DNA of 5,168 nt from Pseudomonas sp. SST3 (lineage in GTDB: Bacteria > Pseudomonadota > Gammaproteobacteria > Pseudomonadales > Pseudomonadaceae), in NCBI RefSeq assembly GCF_003325755.1, contig NZ_QORI02000083.1, positions 1 to 5,168 on the forward strand, in the 5' to 3' direction. The position numbers and the translations under genes were made by a program. Positions 1-5,168 of this stretch are shown here, piece after piece (position 1 is the stretch's first letter; each line of letters starts with the position of its first letter). The notes below the pieces were generated by a model. That model had not been told where the DNA came from and searched no databases. It saw only the letters and a list, made by a program, of their open reading frames with translations.

Positions 1-115
1 ATCGAGCCATCATTTTTACGTCATCCTCACGCAGACAAGCAGAGGCGCACGTTTCGCACACCAGGGCACAATTCGAACAAGCTTGGATGCAGGAAGCGAA
101 CATAGAATTGGTCAT
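1..115 (-). CDS. Four-helix-bundle copper-storage protein (Csp/DUF326 family), N-terminal part
   Basis: This is the first 38 codons of a gene running off the left edge of the window. Cysteines fall at residues 9, 13, 16, 20, 23 and 27, in the spaced pattern CxxxCxxCxxxCxxCxxxC, followed by LREDDVKMMAR. That layout is characteristic of the Csp/DUF326 four-helix-bundle proteins, whose bundle core is lined with Cys thiolates that store many Cu(I) ions. No signal peptide precedes the Cys pattern, so a cytosolic Csp3-like protein is more likely than an exported Csp1-like one. The ATG at 115 is preceded by GGAGA (minus strand, 125-121) with a 5-nt spacer, which supports this start. The gene lies about 490 bp downstream of the cytochrome gene on the same strand and has its own CopR-like box at 239-254. 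The family call is strong; full length and the C-terminal Cys/His residues cannot be seen. Confidence 0.88.
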   Translation of the reverse strand, partial: MTNSMFASCIQACSNCALVCETCASACLREDDVKMMAR

Positions 116-120
116 TGCGT

Positions 121-125
121 TCTCC
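121..125 (-). promoter_or_regulatory. Ribosome binding site of the csp-like gene
   Basis: GGAGA on the minus strand lies 5 nt before the ATG at 115. It fixes the start of the truncated Cys-rich gene and argues against the overlapping alternative frame that begins near 221. Confidence 0.65.
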
Positions 126-238
126 AGGGTTCGATAGTTGTATGTCGTCGTGGCCTGCTAGCTGAATAGCCTTCATCAGCGTCTTAGCAAGCACAGAAAA
201 TACGACATGCCCCGGCCGCACCCGTTTCGATCAACTTC

Positions 239-254
239 ATTACAATGCTGTAAG
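239..254 (-). promoter_or_regulatory. CopR-like copper box upstream of the csp-like gene
   Basis: The minus strand reads CTTACA-gcatt-GTAAT, containing the perfect inverted repeat TTACA-n4-TGTAA. The same CTTACA-n5-GTAAT arrangement, in the same orientation, occurs upstream of copA at 4743-4758. It differs by one base from the CTGACA-n5-GTAAT palindrome reported for Pseudomonas CopR (recalled, not looked up). It lies about 125 bp upstream of the csp-like start, so a long leader or a -10 element further downstream (for example TATTTT at 202-197, minus strand) would be needed. The operator function is inferred. Confidence 0.6.
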
Positions 255-603
255 GTTCGCGCCAGTACCTGAGGTATATATTCGGGAGGGCAGCCACGGA
301 GCCGCTAATGATCCAAACCGCTTGTTAGCCTGGCCAGCTTCGCTAGTCTGTTTTAGAGGGATGGGAGCGGTACGGGATAGCTCCCTGTCGCCACGACTGG
401 GAGCCTCCATGGGGAACTGGCCGGAAAAGCCGCTGTGTTACGTCAGTTACCAGCCTTGCAGGCTAGCGTCTGATGGGAAGAAGCAGTATCAAGGTCCGCG
501 GGTATCGGTGCGTCGGCTAGGATGGCCTACGACTGACCGCTCTGCTTGCTGAGCCGCCTTTCTAACAGCTCGGTCAGAACCGCGTAGGCAGACATGCCGA
601 ATG
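255..603. other. Intergenic stretch without a recognisable gene
   Basis: Between the cytochrome stop codon and the copper box of the csp-like gene I find no convincing coding sequence. A plus-strand open frame at 322-552 has no good ribosome binding site and no recognisable motif. The stretch contains short inverted repeats (363-404 and AGCCT/AGGCT at 452-464). No hairpin followed by a T-run is visible after the cytochrome gene, so where operon transcription ends is unclear. It may be an untranslated spacer or a decayed insertion. Confidence 0.5.
363..404. repeat. Three alternating half-sites able to form two competing hairpins
   Basis: On the plus strand GGGAGC (363-368), GCTCCC (380-385) and GGGAGC (399-404) alternate. 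The middle arm can pair perfectly over 6 bp with either outer arm, giving two mutually exclusive stems with loops of 11 and 13 nt. No T-run follows on either strand. Whether this is an RNA switch, a protein-binding site or chance is unknown. Confidence 0.4.
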
Positions 604-1425
604 TTAGTGCTCGTGTTGCTTCCCGTCTGCGTGCACATGGTTTTTCGAAGGGGATTTGCCTTCCGCATCGGCACTGTCACTGTCACTGTCACTGCCATTG
701 CTGTGCTCAACCGCCTGGGGCTCCTCGGACGCATGATGGTCATCGCTTTCGTTATCACCATGATGACCGGAGCTTGATTGGCTGGTTGCTCCACCTGAGC
801 TGCTAGAGCCATGGTGATCCGAGCTGCCACTGTCGCCCTGATGGTGGTCGTCCGAGGCCATCTCACCATGTTGTTCACCGTGCCCAGCTGGGGTCTCCCC
901 ACCACCATGCTGATGACCACCGCTAGACGCAACGAGTGCTCGATACGCTCCTTCATCTAGCTCAGGAAGCTTCTGCAGGAAAGCCACCATCCCCCATATG
1001 TACGGGTCAGCCATGCTTTTACCCCACGCAGGCATACCAGTGGCCTTGATGCCATGCTTGATGACCCAAAACGTCTTTGCTGGGTCATCGTATAGCCCTG
1101 CTTCAGCCAAGTTGGGTGGAGCAGGATAAAGGCCTTTGCTTAACTCGGTCTCAGCCATGCCTGGCGCCAAATGACAACCCACACACATCGAGTTGTAGTT
1201 CCCCGCCCCGGCGCTGATTTGGCCTTCATCGTCAAGGGCTGGCACGGCTATGTCTTCGGAGCGAACCACAATCGAGCGATTGCGAGCAGTTTCCAGGAAA
1301 GCGTATACGGCTTCCGTATGAGGATCATCCGCGGCAACATTAATCAGTCCTGTAAAAACAACACCGGCCAATATCAACAGGCCTAGTGCGCAGAAGGTAA
1401 CGAAGCTAATAATTATTCGTTTCAT
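604..1425 (-). CDS. Monohaem cytochrome c with a long His-rich C-terminal tail
   Basis: This is a 273-residue c-type cytochrome. Residues about 4-32 form a hydrophobic segment that is either an export signal or an uncleaved inner-membrane anchor. The CVGCH haem-attachment motif is at 81-85, and Met131 in TGMPAWG is the likely axial ligand, so the class I haem domain covers about residues 35-158. Residues 169-273 are a low-complexity tail rich in Ser, Gly, Asp and Glu with 17 His, including repeated DHH/HH pairs and ending in HEH. Such a tail would suit binding of Cu(II) or other borderline metals in the periplasm. It is the last gene of the cop operon: TAAGGA, overlapping the copB stop codon, serves as its ribosome binding site with a 6-nt spacer. 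Cytochromes are found beside copAB in some proteobacteria, but their role is not settled; electron exchange with CopA or a respiratory partner is a guess. The haem domain call is firm, the function is not. Confidence 0.9.
   Translation of the reverse strand: MKRIIISFVTFCALGLLILAGVVFTGLINVAADDPHTEAVYAFLETARNRSIVVRSEDIAVPALDDEGQISAGAGNYNSMCVGCHLAPGMAETELSKGLYPAPPNLAEAGLYDDPAKTFWVIKHGIKATGMPAWGKSMADPYIWGMVAFLQKLPELDEGAYRALVASSGGHQHGGGETPAGHGEQHGEMASDDHHQGDSGSSDHHGSSSSGGATSQSSSGHHGDNESDDHHASEEPQAVEHSNGSDSDSDSADAEGKSPSKNHVHADGKQHEH
607..921 (-). repeat. His/Ser/Asp-rich low-complexity coding tract of the cytochrome
   Basis: This encodes residues 169-273 of the cytochrome. The His residues are clustered as SDDHH, SDHH, GHH and SDDHH blocks separated by Ser/Gly linkers. 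It contains almost no hydrophobic residues and is presumably disordered until metal binds. Met is nearly absent, unlike the Met-rich copper-binding segments in the three upstream proteins. Confidence 0.75.
672..694. repeat. Hexanucleotide tandem repeat (CACTGT), about 3.8 copies
   Basis: The plus strand repeats CACTGT, which on the coding strand gives alternating Ser-Asp codons (residues about 245-250 of the cytochrome tail). Because the unit is 6 bp, gain or loss of copies would keep the frame and only change the length of the acidic linker. Confidence 0.8.
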
Positions 1426-1434
1426 TGAAAGTCC

Positions 1435-2433
1435 TTAAAACCAAAGCCTGATGCCAGCAACGAACCGCGCCTCATCTGCATCTTCGCCTTCATCTCTCGC
1501 CATATCAGCGGTATTGCCGTATGCCCGGTTCCAGGTGACGCCGATGTACGGTGCGAACTCACGAACAATTTCGTATCGGAGGCGTAGCCCCACCTCTGTG
1601 TTTGCAAGACCAGCGCCTACTCCGCGCGCTGGGTCGTCCTTGCCATAGAAATTGAACTCGGCAGTCGGTTGGAGGATGAGCCTGTTCGTTAGAAGGATGT
1701 CGTATTCGCCTTCTAAGCGTGCTGCTGTCTGCCCACCTTCACCAACAAAGGCGGTGGCTTCCGCTTCGAATCCATACAGAGCCAGCCCCTGAAGGCCGAA
1801 CGCCGCCCACGTCTGCGGAGACGCGGGCTTAAAGTCCTGGCGAACACCCGCTACCACATCCCACCAAGGGCTTATTGCGCGCCCGAAGAGCGCCTGGATC
1901 TCGGCATCTTCAGTAACGCCATTTGTTCGCTCACCTTCCGAGCGAAACCAGAACCGATTGATATCGCCACCAACCCAGGCGGTAGCTTCCCAACTGAGAG
2001 TGCTACCTTCATCTGCGTCCTGGTACTCAAGTTGATCTAGCAGAAGGAACCAGGCCAGATACTTGTCATGGACCGTATGACCCTGAAGACCAGGGAAAGC
2101 CGCTTCTCTATCCGCATCGGTCAATACCGGAATGAACGAGGGATGAACCATGCCAGGCATTTCGAGCGTATCGTCATGCTTCATTTGGCCATGGTTCATC
2201 TTGCTATGGTCCATCGCACCATGACCCATTGCAGAATGATCCATTTGCCCACCGGAGCCATGATTCATAGCCGCGGGCTTGGCTGAAGATGCAGGGGCTT
2301 GAGCTGCCTCAGTAGGAGAGGCTTGATGCATCGAGTGATCCATCATCTCGGCGGCGTTGGCTGTGCCTCCAACCACCGCGCTCAACGAAACTCCGAGTGC
2401 AATCAGAGCAAAGCGACAAGATCTAGTGGTCAT
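1435..2433 (-). CDS. copB: Copper resistance outer-membrane protein CopB/PcoB
   Basis: This is a 332-residue protein of the CopB/PcoB family. Residues 1-28 form a Sec signal peptide ending in ANAA. Residues 30-97 are Met/His-rich, with five consecutive M-x-H-x-x pentads at 64-88, and should bind copper in the periplasm. From about residue 105 to the end the sequence alternates polar and hydrophobic residues typical of a beta barrel and finishes in RLWF, a C-terminal aromatic signature of outer-membrane proteins. A longer open frame starts upstream at 2517, but its extra 28 residues are a shadow of the preceding gene. GAGGTGG (minus strand, 2449-2443) sits 9 nt before the ATG at 2433, and a signal peptide begins exactly there. 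The start overlaps the end of the preceding gene by 11 bp. CopB proteins are needed for full copper resistance, probably by binding or exporting copper at the outer membrane; the exact mechanism is not known. Confidence 0.93.
   Translation of the reverse strand: MTTRSCRFALIALGVSLSAVVGGTANAAEMMDHSMHQASPTEAAQAPASSAKPAAMNHGSGGQMDHSAMGHGAMDHSKMNHGQMKHDDTLEMPGMVHPSFIPVLTDADREAAFPGLQGHTVHDKYLAWFLLLDQLEYQDADEGSTLSWEATAWVGGDINRFWFRSEGERTNGVTEDAEIQALFGRAISPWWDVVAGVRQDFKPASPQTWAAFGLQGLALYGFEAEATAFVGEGGQTAARLEGEYDILLTNRLILQPTAEFNFYGKDDPARGVGAGLANTEVGLRLRYEIVREFAPYIGVTWNRAYGNTADMARDEGEDADEARFVAGIRLWF
2170..2244 (-). repeat. Five M-x-H pentapeptide repeats in the CopB N-terminus
   Basis: Residues 64-88 of CopB read [25 protein letters not shown]: five units with a strict 5-residue (15-bp) period. 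They resemble, unit by unit, the five pentads encoded at 2465-2539 in the preceding small gene. Met and His at fixed spacing are typical copper-binding ligands. Confidence 0.8.
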
Positions 2434-2725
2434 GGTGTGAATCCACCTCAGTACCAGTAGCCTTCGGGTCATGACCCATTTTGCCGTTGTCCATTTCACC
2501 ATGGTCCATCGAGCCATGATCCATGTCGCCGTGGTTCATTTCTGAGTTAGAGGTTTCTGGTGCCTGAGATGCCGGCTTGTTGTCCGGACTTTGCGACAAA
2601 GCCGATGATTGCTTGTGCTGATCATGCCTTTGCTCTGCAAACGCAGCTGACATATTCATTACGCCCAGCAAACTGAATATAAACGCGCTGCCGATAAGAG
2701 TTTTACGCTTCATAAAATTTCCCAT
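2423..2725 (-). CDS. Small secreted Met/His-rich putative copper-binding protein
   Basis: This encodes a 100-residue protein that I cannot assign to a named family. Residues 1-30 look like a Sec signal peptide (basic MKRK at 5-8, hydrophobic core, cleavage after AAFA). The mature part of about 70 residues has a Gln/Ser/Pro-rich linker (31-60), five pentads [25 protein letters not shown] (63-87), and a His-rich end, HHDH. No catalytic domain is present. Met/His spacing and position between copA and copB imply a periplasmic copper-binding or shuttling role. AGAGGA (2738-2733, minus strand) lies 7 nt before the ATG at 2725 and overlaps the copA stop codon, favouring this start over the Met four codons later. 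The stop codon lies inside the copB start region (11-bp overlap). The pentads match those of the CopB N-terminus, suggesting a common origin. The gene is very likely real; its function is inferred. Confidence 0.85.
   Translation of the reverse strand: MGNFMKRKTLIGSAFIFSLLGVMNMSAAFAEQRHDQHKQSSALSQSPDNKPASQAPETSNSEMNHGDMDHGSMDHGEMDNGKMGHDPKATGTEVDSHHDH
2443..2449 (-). promoter_or_regulatory. Ribosome binding site that decides the copB start
   Basis: GAGGTGG on the minus strand ends 9 nt before the ATG at 2433. It lies inside the coding sequence of the small Met/His-rich gene, so copB translation probably depends on ribosomes finishing that gene. Confidence 0.65.
2465..2539 (-). repeat. Five M-x-H-G pentapeptide repeats in the small protein
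   Basis: This encodes residues 63-87 with a strict 15-bp period. Unit four has Asn in place of His (MDNGK). The coding DNA also resembles the copB block at 2170-2244, for instance sharing gatggaccat in the third unit and aaatg at the start of the fifth. Confidence 0.8.
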
Positions 2726-2732
2726 ATAAAGT

Positions 2733-2738
2733 TCCTCT
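2733..2738 (-). promoter_or_regulatory. Ribosome binding site overlapping the copA stop codon
   Basis: AGAGGA on the minus strand begins with the last base of the copA TAA and lies 7 nt before the ATG at 2725. It is too far (19 nt) from the alternative ATG at 2713, which settles the start of the small gene and indicates translational coupling to copA. Confidence 0.65.
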
Positions 2739-4591
2739 TACTCATCCACTCGGACTTCACGAAACATGCCCATTTCCATGTGAAGCAGTAGGTGACAGTG
2801 ATAAGCCCAACGCCCTAGCGCATCAGCTGTCACGCGGTAGCTGCGCTTCGAACCTGGAGGCATGTCGATCGTGTGCTTGCGAACCATGAACTTTCCGTTC
2901 GCATCTTCAAGATCGCTCCACATACCATGCAGATGAATCGGATGGGTCATCATGGTGTCGTTAACCAACGTGATGCGTACCCGCTCGCCATATTTGAGCC
3001 GTAGGGGCTCCGAATCAGAGAACTCTATGCCGTCAAATGACCAGGAGAACTTCTCCATGTGGCCGGTGAGATGGAGTTCGATCGTCCGACTTGGCTCGCG
3101 GCCGTCCGGATCCGGGAAAGTGCTGCTCAAGTCGCCATAGGTCAGGACTCGGCGGCCGTTGTCTCGTAAGCCAATACCGGGATCGTTTAGCCTATGAGTC
3201 GGGCTCATGGTCTGCATATCCACCAGTGGGTTATTGGACTCTGAGGGCGGGTGCGATTGCATACCTCCGCTCATACCCGCCATCCCAGAGTGGTCCATCC
3301 CTGACATCCCAGCCATTTTGCTGTGATCCATTCCGGACATTGCGCCCATGCCGCCCATTCCCTGCATGTCACCGTGGTTCATACCGGACATGTTGCTATG
3401 GTCCATCGCACCCATGTCGCCCTGCATGCCGCCGCCATGGTCCATGCCCGCCATCCCGCCCATACTGCCGTGATCCATCCCCATGTCGTCCATGGTGATT
3501 AGCGGTCGAGGATCGGTTTCTGGAACAGGAGCGCTCAGCCCTTCGGCAACCGCTAGCGTGCCACGGGCGTACCCTGTGCGGTCCATCGATTGGGCGAAGA
3601 TCGTGTAAGCCTCCTCGGTTGCAGGCTCGACAATCACATCGTACGTCTCTGCCACGGCAATGCGGAATTCGTCGACGCTAACGGGGTTGACGTATTGGCC
3701 GTCGGCTGCGACTACGGTCATCTTCAACCCTGGAATGCGGACATCGAAATAGCTCATGGCCGAGCCGTTAATGAACCGCAGACGAAGCTTCTCGCCGGGC
3801 TTAAAGATACCGGTCCAGTTCCCGTCGGGTGCTTGGCCGTTCATTAAGTAGGTATAGGTGTAGCCACTTACGTCGGCGAGGTCGGTGGGGCTCATCTTCA
3901 TCTGAGCCCACATCTTCCGATTTGCGATCGTTGCGGCCCACCCGTCTTCGCTCACATCGTTAATGAAGTCTCCGACAGTGCGCTTATGGAAGTTGTAATA
4001 ATCGGACTGCTTCTTGAGCTTAGAAAGGATTCGAGCAGGATCCTCATCGGACCAATCAGTCAACATCACCACATAGTCGCGGTCATAGCTGAACGGTTCG
4101 GGATCCTTCGCATCGATGACCAAGGGACCATAGACACCAAGCTGCTCTTGTAGGCCTGAATGACTGTGGTACCAATAGGTACCGCTCTGTTTAACCTGAA
4201 ACTTGTAGACATACATGCCATCGGGAGCGATGCCGTGGAAGCTCAGTCCAGGCACGCCATCCATGTTGGCCGGCAGGATCATGCCGTGCCAGTGAATGGA
4301 TGTATCTTCGCTCAGCTTATTCCTGACCCGCAGCGTGACCGTATCCCCTTCACGCCAACGAAGAAGCGGTCCTGGAATAGTGCCGTTGATGGTCATTGCC
4401 GTCCGAGCCGCGCCGGTGATGTTGACCGGCGTCTCCCCAATCAGTAGATCGAACTCCGTGCCGGTTAGTACGCTGGGCTGGCCGGGACTACTCACTGCCC
4501 AGACCGGAGCTCTCCACAAGCCAAGACCGCCAAGGAGGCCTGCGGCGGTCAAGCCTTTAACAAAGGTTCGCCTAGAGGTTTTACGTTGCAT
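2738..4591 (-). CDS. copA: Periplasmic multicopper oxidase CopA (PcoA type)
   Basis: This is a 617-residue multicopper oxidase, a usual length for the CopA/PcoA family, which oxidises Cu(I) to less toxic Cu(II) in the periplasm. SRRTFVKG at residues 6-13 followed by a hydrophobic stretch to about 32 is a twin-arginine signal, so it is exported folded. All four copper-ligand motifs are present: HWHG (100-103), YWYHSH (139-144), HPIHLH (550-555) and HCHLLLHMEMGM (598-609). Expected type 1 ligands are His550, Cys599, His604 and Met609; the other eight His form the type 2/3 cluster. A Met/His-rich insert occupies about 367-447, before the last cupredoxin domain. It is the first gene of the operon. 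Its ATG at 4591 has a weak GGAA ribosome binding site 7 nt upstream. A CopR-like box lies about 150 bp upstream, so copper induction through CopRS is likely. Nothing suggests damage. Confidence 0.97.
   Translation of the reverse strand: MQRKTSRRTFVKGLTAAGLLGGLGLWRAPVWAVSSPGQPSVLTGTEFDLLIGETPVNITGAARTAMTINGTIPGPLLRWREGDTVTLRVRNKLSEDTSIHWHGMILPANMDGVPGLSFHGIAPDGMYVYKFQVKQSGTYWYHSHSGLQEQLGVYGPLVIDAKDPEPFSYDRDYVVMLTDWSDEDPARILSKLKKQSDYYNFHKRTVGDFINDVSEDGWAATIANRKMWAQMKMSPTDLADVSGYTYTYLMNGQAPDGNWTGIFKPGEKLRLRFINGSAMSYFDVRIPGLKMTVVAADGQYVNPVSVDEFRIAVAETYDVIVEPATEEAYTIFAQSMDRTGYARGTLAVAEGLSAPVPETDPRPLITMDDMGMDHGSMGGMAGMDHGGGMQGDMGAMDHSNMSGMNHGDMQGMGGMGAMSGMDHSKMAGMSGMDHSGMAGMSGGMQSHPPSESNNPLVDMQTMSPTHRLNDPGIGLRDNGRRVLTYGDLSSTFPDPDGREPSRTIELHLTGHMEKFSWSFDGIEFSDSEPLRLKYGERVRITLVNDTMMTHPIHLHGMWSDLEDANGKFMVRKHTIDMPPGSKRSYRVTADALGRWAYHCHLLLHMEMGMFREVRVDE
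3251..3493 (-). repeat. Met/His-rich repeat insert in CopA
   Basis: This encodes residues 367-447 with 22 Met and six M-D/N-H motifs (starting at residues 372, 383, 396, 404, 421 and 432) separated by Gly/Ser/Ala. Such inserts in CopA and CueO-type oxidases bind Cu(I) and are thought to raise cuprous oxidase activity or copper loading. Spacing between motifs is irregular (11, 13, 8, 17 and 11 residues), unlike the strict pentads of the two downstream proteins. Confidence 0.85.
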
Positions 4592-4742
4592 GTGTACGTT
4601 CCAATCAAGCTAAGGAGCCAAGCTGAAACCAGCCCTAAGGGTTGATGTTGCCAGCGTTAATTGATCTTAGAAGCTCGCGCGGTCTGTCTTATCAAGCGAC
4701 TCGCCTTTATCGTAAAGATGGCATACCTGAGGAAGAGGCGTG

Positions 4743-4758
4743 ATTACATTTTTGTAAG
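4743..4758 (-). promoter_or_regulatory. CopR-like copper box upstream of the copA operon
   Basis: The minus strand reads CTTACA-aaaat-GTAAT, including the inverted repeat TTACA-n4-TGTAA. It has the same two arms and spacing as the box at 239-254. It sits about 150 bp before the copA ATG. Its proximal arm TGTAAT is followed 17 bp later by the weak -10-like TATGCC, and TACGAT (4714-4709) is another possible -10; neither is convincing alone, as expected of an activator-dependent promoter. The regulator is not encoded in the window. Confidence 0.65.
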
Positions 4759-4782
4759 CTTAATGCGCATCAAAAGCGATCA

Positions 4783-4809
4783 AGAAATCACCTGACCACG
4801 TCGATTTCT
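4783..4809. repeat. Inverted repeat AGAAATC/GATTTCT
   Basis: The 7-bp arms at 4783-4789 and 4803-4809 are perfect, separated by 13 bp, and begin 25 bp beyond the copper box. A further AGAAATC copy lies at 4904-4910. This could be a regulator site or chance. Confidence 0.4.
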
Positions 4810-4987
4810 GTATGGAGGCTGCGCAATAGCTTTACCTTGGGACGGAACTTTTGATTTATTTGAAGGATGTGGCTGCAATGATGCTCATTGAAAGTCGAAC
4901 ATCAGAAATCTAATAGCGGCTGCCTTCCAATCACTATATTTCGACCACGCTTCTATTGTTTCCAATTTATGTCGCATAGTTGGCGAT

Positions 4988-5009
4988 GCCGCTTAAAAAT
5001 GTGAGCGGC
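4988..5009. repeat. Inverted repeat GCCGCT/AGCGGC
   Basis: The 6-bp GC-rich arms at 4988-4993 and 5004-5009 flank a 10-nt AT-rich spacer. On the minus strand the run of T lies in the loop, not after the stem, so it does not look like an ordinary intrinsic terminator. Confidence 0.4.
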
Positions 5010-5058
5010 TAATACGACTTCGCTAGTTCTTCCAACTGAGGCTGCAAGTGGCAACACC

Positions 5059-5090
5059 ATGGCAGCTACAACGTTCGTAGAAGCTGCCAT
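5059..5090. repeat. Inverted repeat ATGGCAGCT/AGCTGCCAT
   Basis: The 9-bp arms at 5059-5067 and 5082-5090 are perfect, separated by 14 nt. The inner bases CTAC and GTAG can also pair if bulged. No T-run follows on either side. This is the longest perfect palindrome I noticed in the window; its role is unknown. Confidence 0.55.
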
Positions 5091-5168
5091 AGTTACCAGA
5101 GCCGCATGGTTAAATTTGCATAAGGCTTCGCATTAGCAGTTAGCGTGAGCGTGCTTCGCCTTTGAGAC

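Larger units (their letters stand above)
4759..5168. other. Upstream intergenic region without a convincing gene, containing inverted repeats
   Basis: No regulator gene is seen upstream of copA, although copRS is often near copAB. The longest plausible minus-strand frame, 45 codons at 4953-5090, has no clear ribosome binding site or motif. The region contains perfect inverted repeats at 4783-4809, 4988-5009 and 5059-5090, and GCTTCGC as a direct repeat at 5125-5131 and 5153-5159 near the right edge. It may include a decayed or foreign element, but I do not recognise one. Confidence 0.45.

Noticed and set aside
27..221. 64-codon minus-strand frame overlapping the csp-like gene
   Set aside because: The Cys-spaced Csp frame with GGAGA before its ATG explains the same DNA; this frame shows no motif.
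184..240. 18-codon minus-strand peptide (MKLIETG...CAC) that could be a leader peptide
   Set aside because: Its ATG lies inside the CopR-like box, so a transcript started from that box would not include it, and it has no ribosome binding site.
322..552. 76-codon plus-strand frame in the intergenic region
   Set aside because: There is no good ribosome binding site, no recognisable motif, and the composition is not protein-like; kept only as part of the gene-free stretch.
541..603. Intrinsic terminator after the cytochrome gene
   Set aside because: Short GACCG/CGGTC arms exist, but they are far apart and no T-run follows on the minus strand.
489..956. 155-codon minus-strand frame inside the cytochrome gene
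   Set aside because: It is a shadow of the low-complexity His/Ser/Asp tail, giving long runs of Thr/Val/Met/Arg without domain character.
2434..2517. Upstream extension of copB by 28 codons
   Set aside because: It reads the Met/His repeats of the preceding gene in another frame, has Trp/Arg-rich composition, and lacks the ribosome binding site and signal peptide that both support the start at 2433.
3091..3498. 135-codon plus-strand frame opposite copA
   Set aside because: It is antisense to the Met/His-rich repeat; its Cys/Pro/Arg-rich composition is an artefact of the repeat codons.
4834..4850. CueR-type operator starting at ACCTTGGG
   Set aside because: The matching second half (AAGGT) is missing and there is no 19-bp-spaced promoter around it.
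4953..5090. 45-codon minus-strand frame upstream of copA
   Set aside because: It has no ribosome binding site, it starts within the palindrome at 5059-5090, and it shows no recognisable motif.

Overview
The window carries a copper-resistance cluster of the CopA/CopB (PcoA/PcoB) type, with every recognisable gene on the minus strand. Protein families, moderate GC content and operators resembling the Pseudomonas CopR box point to a gammaproteobacterium, most likely Pseudomonas or a near relative. The genus is an inference; there is no rRNA or other taxonomic marker here.

Read right to left (in the direction of transcription): about 4592-5168 has no convincing gene, but holds a palindromic CopR-like box at 4743-4758 and several inverted repeats. 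Then comes a tight four-gene operon: copA (Tat-exported multicopper oxidase, 2738-4591), a small secreted Met/His-rich protein (2423-2725), copB (outer-membrane barrel with a Met/His-rich N-terminus, 1435-2433) and a monohaem cytochrome c with a 105-residue His-rich tail (604-1425). Gaps are 12 nt, an 11-nt overlap and 9 nt, and two ribosome binding sites touch or overlap the previous stop codon, so translation is probably coupled. About 490 bp without a convincing gene follow, containing a second copy of the same box at 239-254. The left edge holds the first 38 codons of a Cys-rich four-helix-bundle copper-storage protein (Csp/DUF326 family, 1-115), cut off by the window edge.

Together the genes suggest layered copper handling: oxidation of Cu(I) in the periplasm by CopA, binding by Met/His-rich segments in CopA, the small protein and CopB, a possible redox or Cu(II)-binding role for the cytochrome, and thiol-based Cu(I) storage by Csp, probably in the cytosol. 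The shared operator suggests that both transcription units answer to one copper-responsive two-component regulator encoded outside the window. The least ordinary elements are the cytochrome with the His-rich tail and the small five-repeat protein, whose repeat matches, in register, a five-repeat block in the CopB N-terminus encoded immediately downstream.
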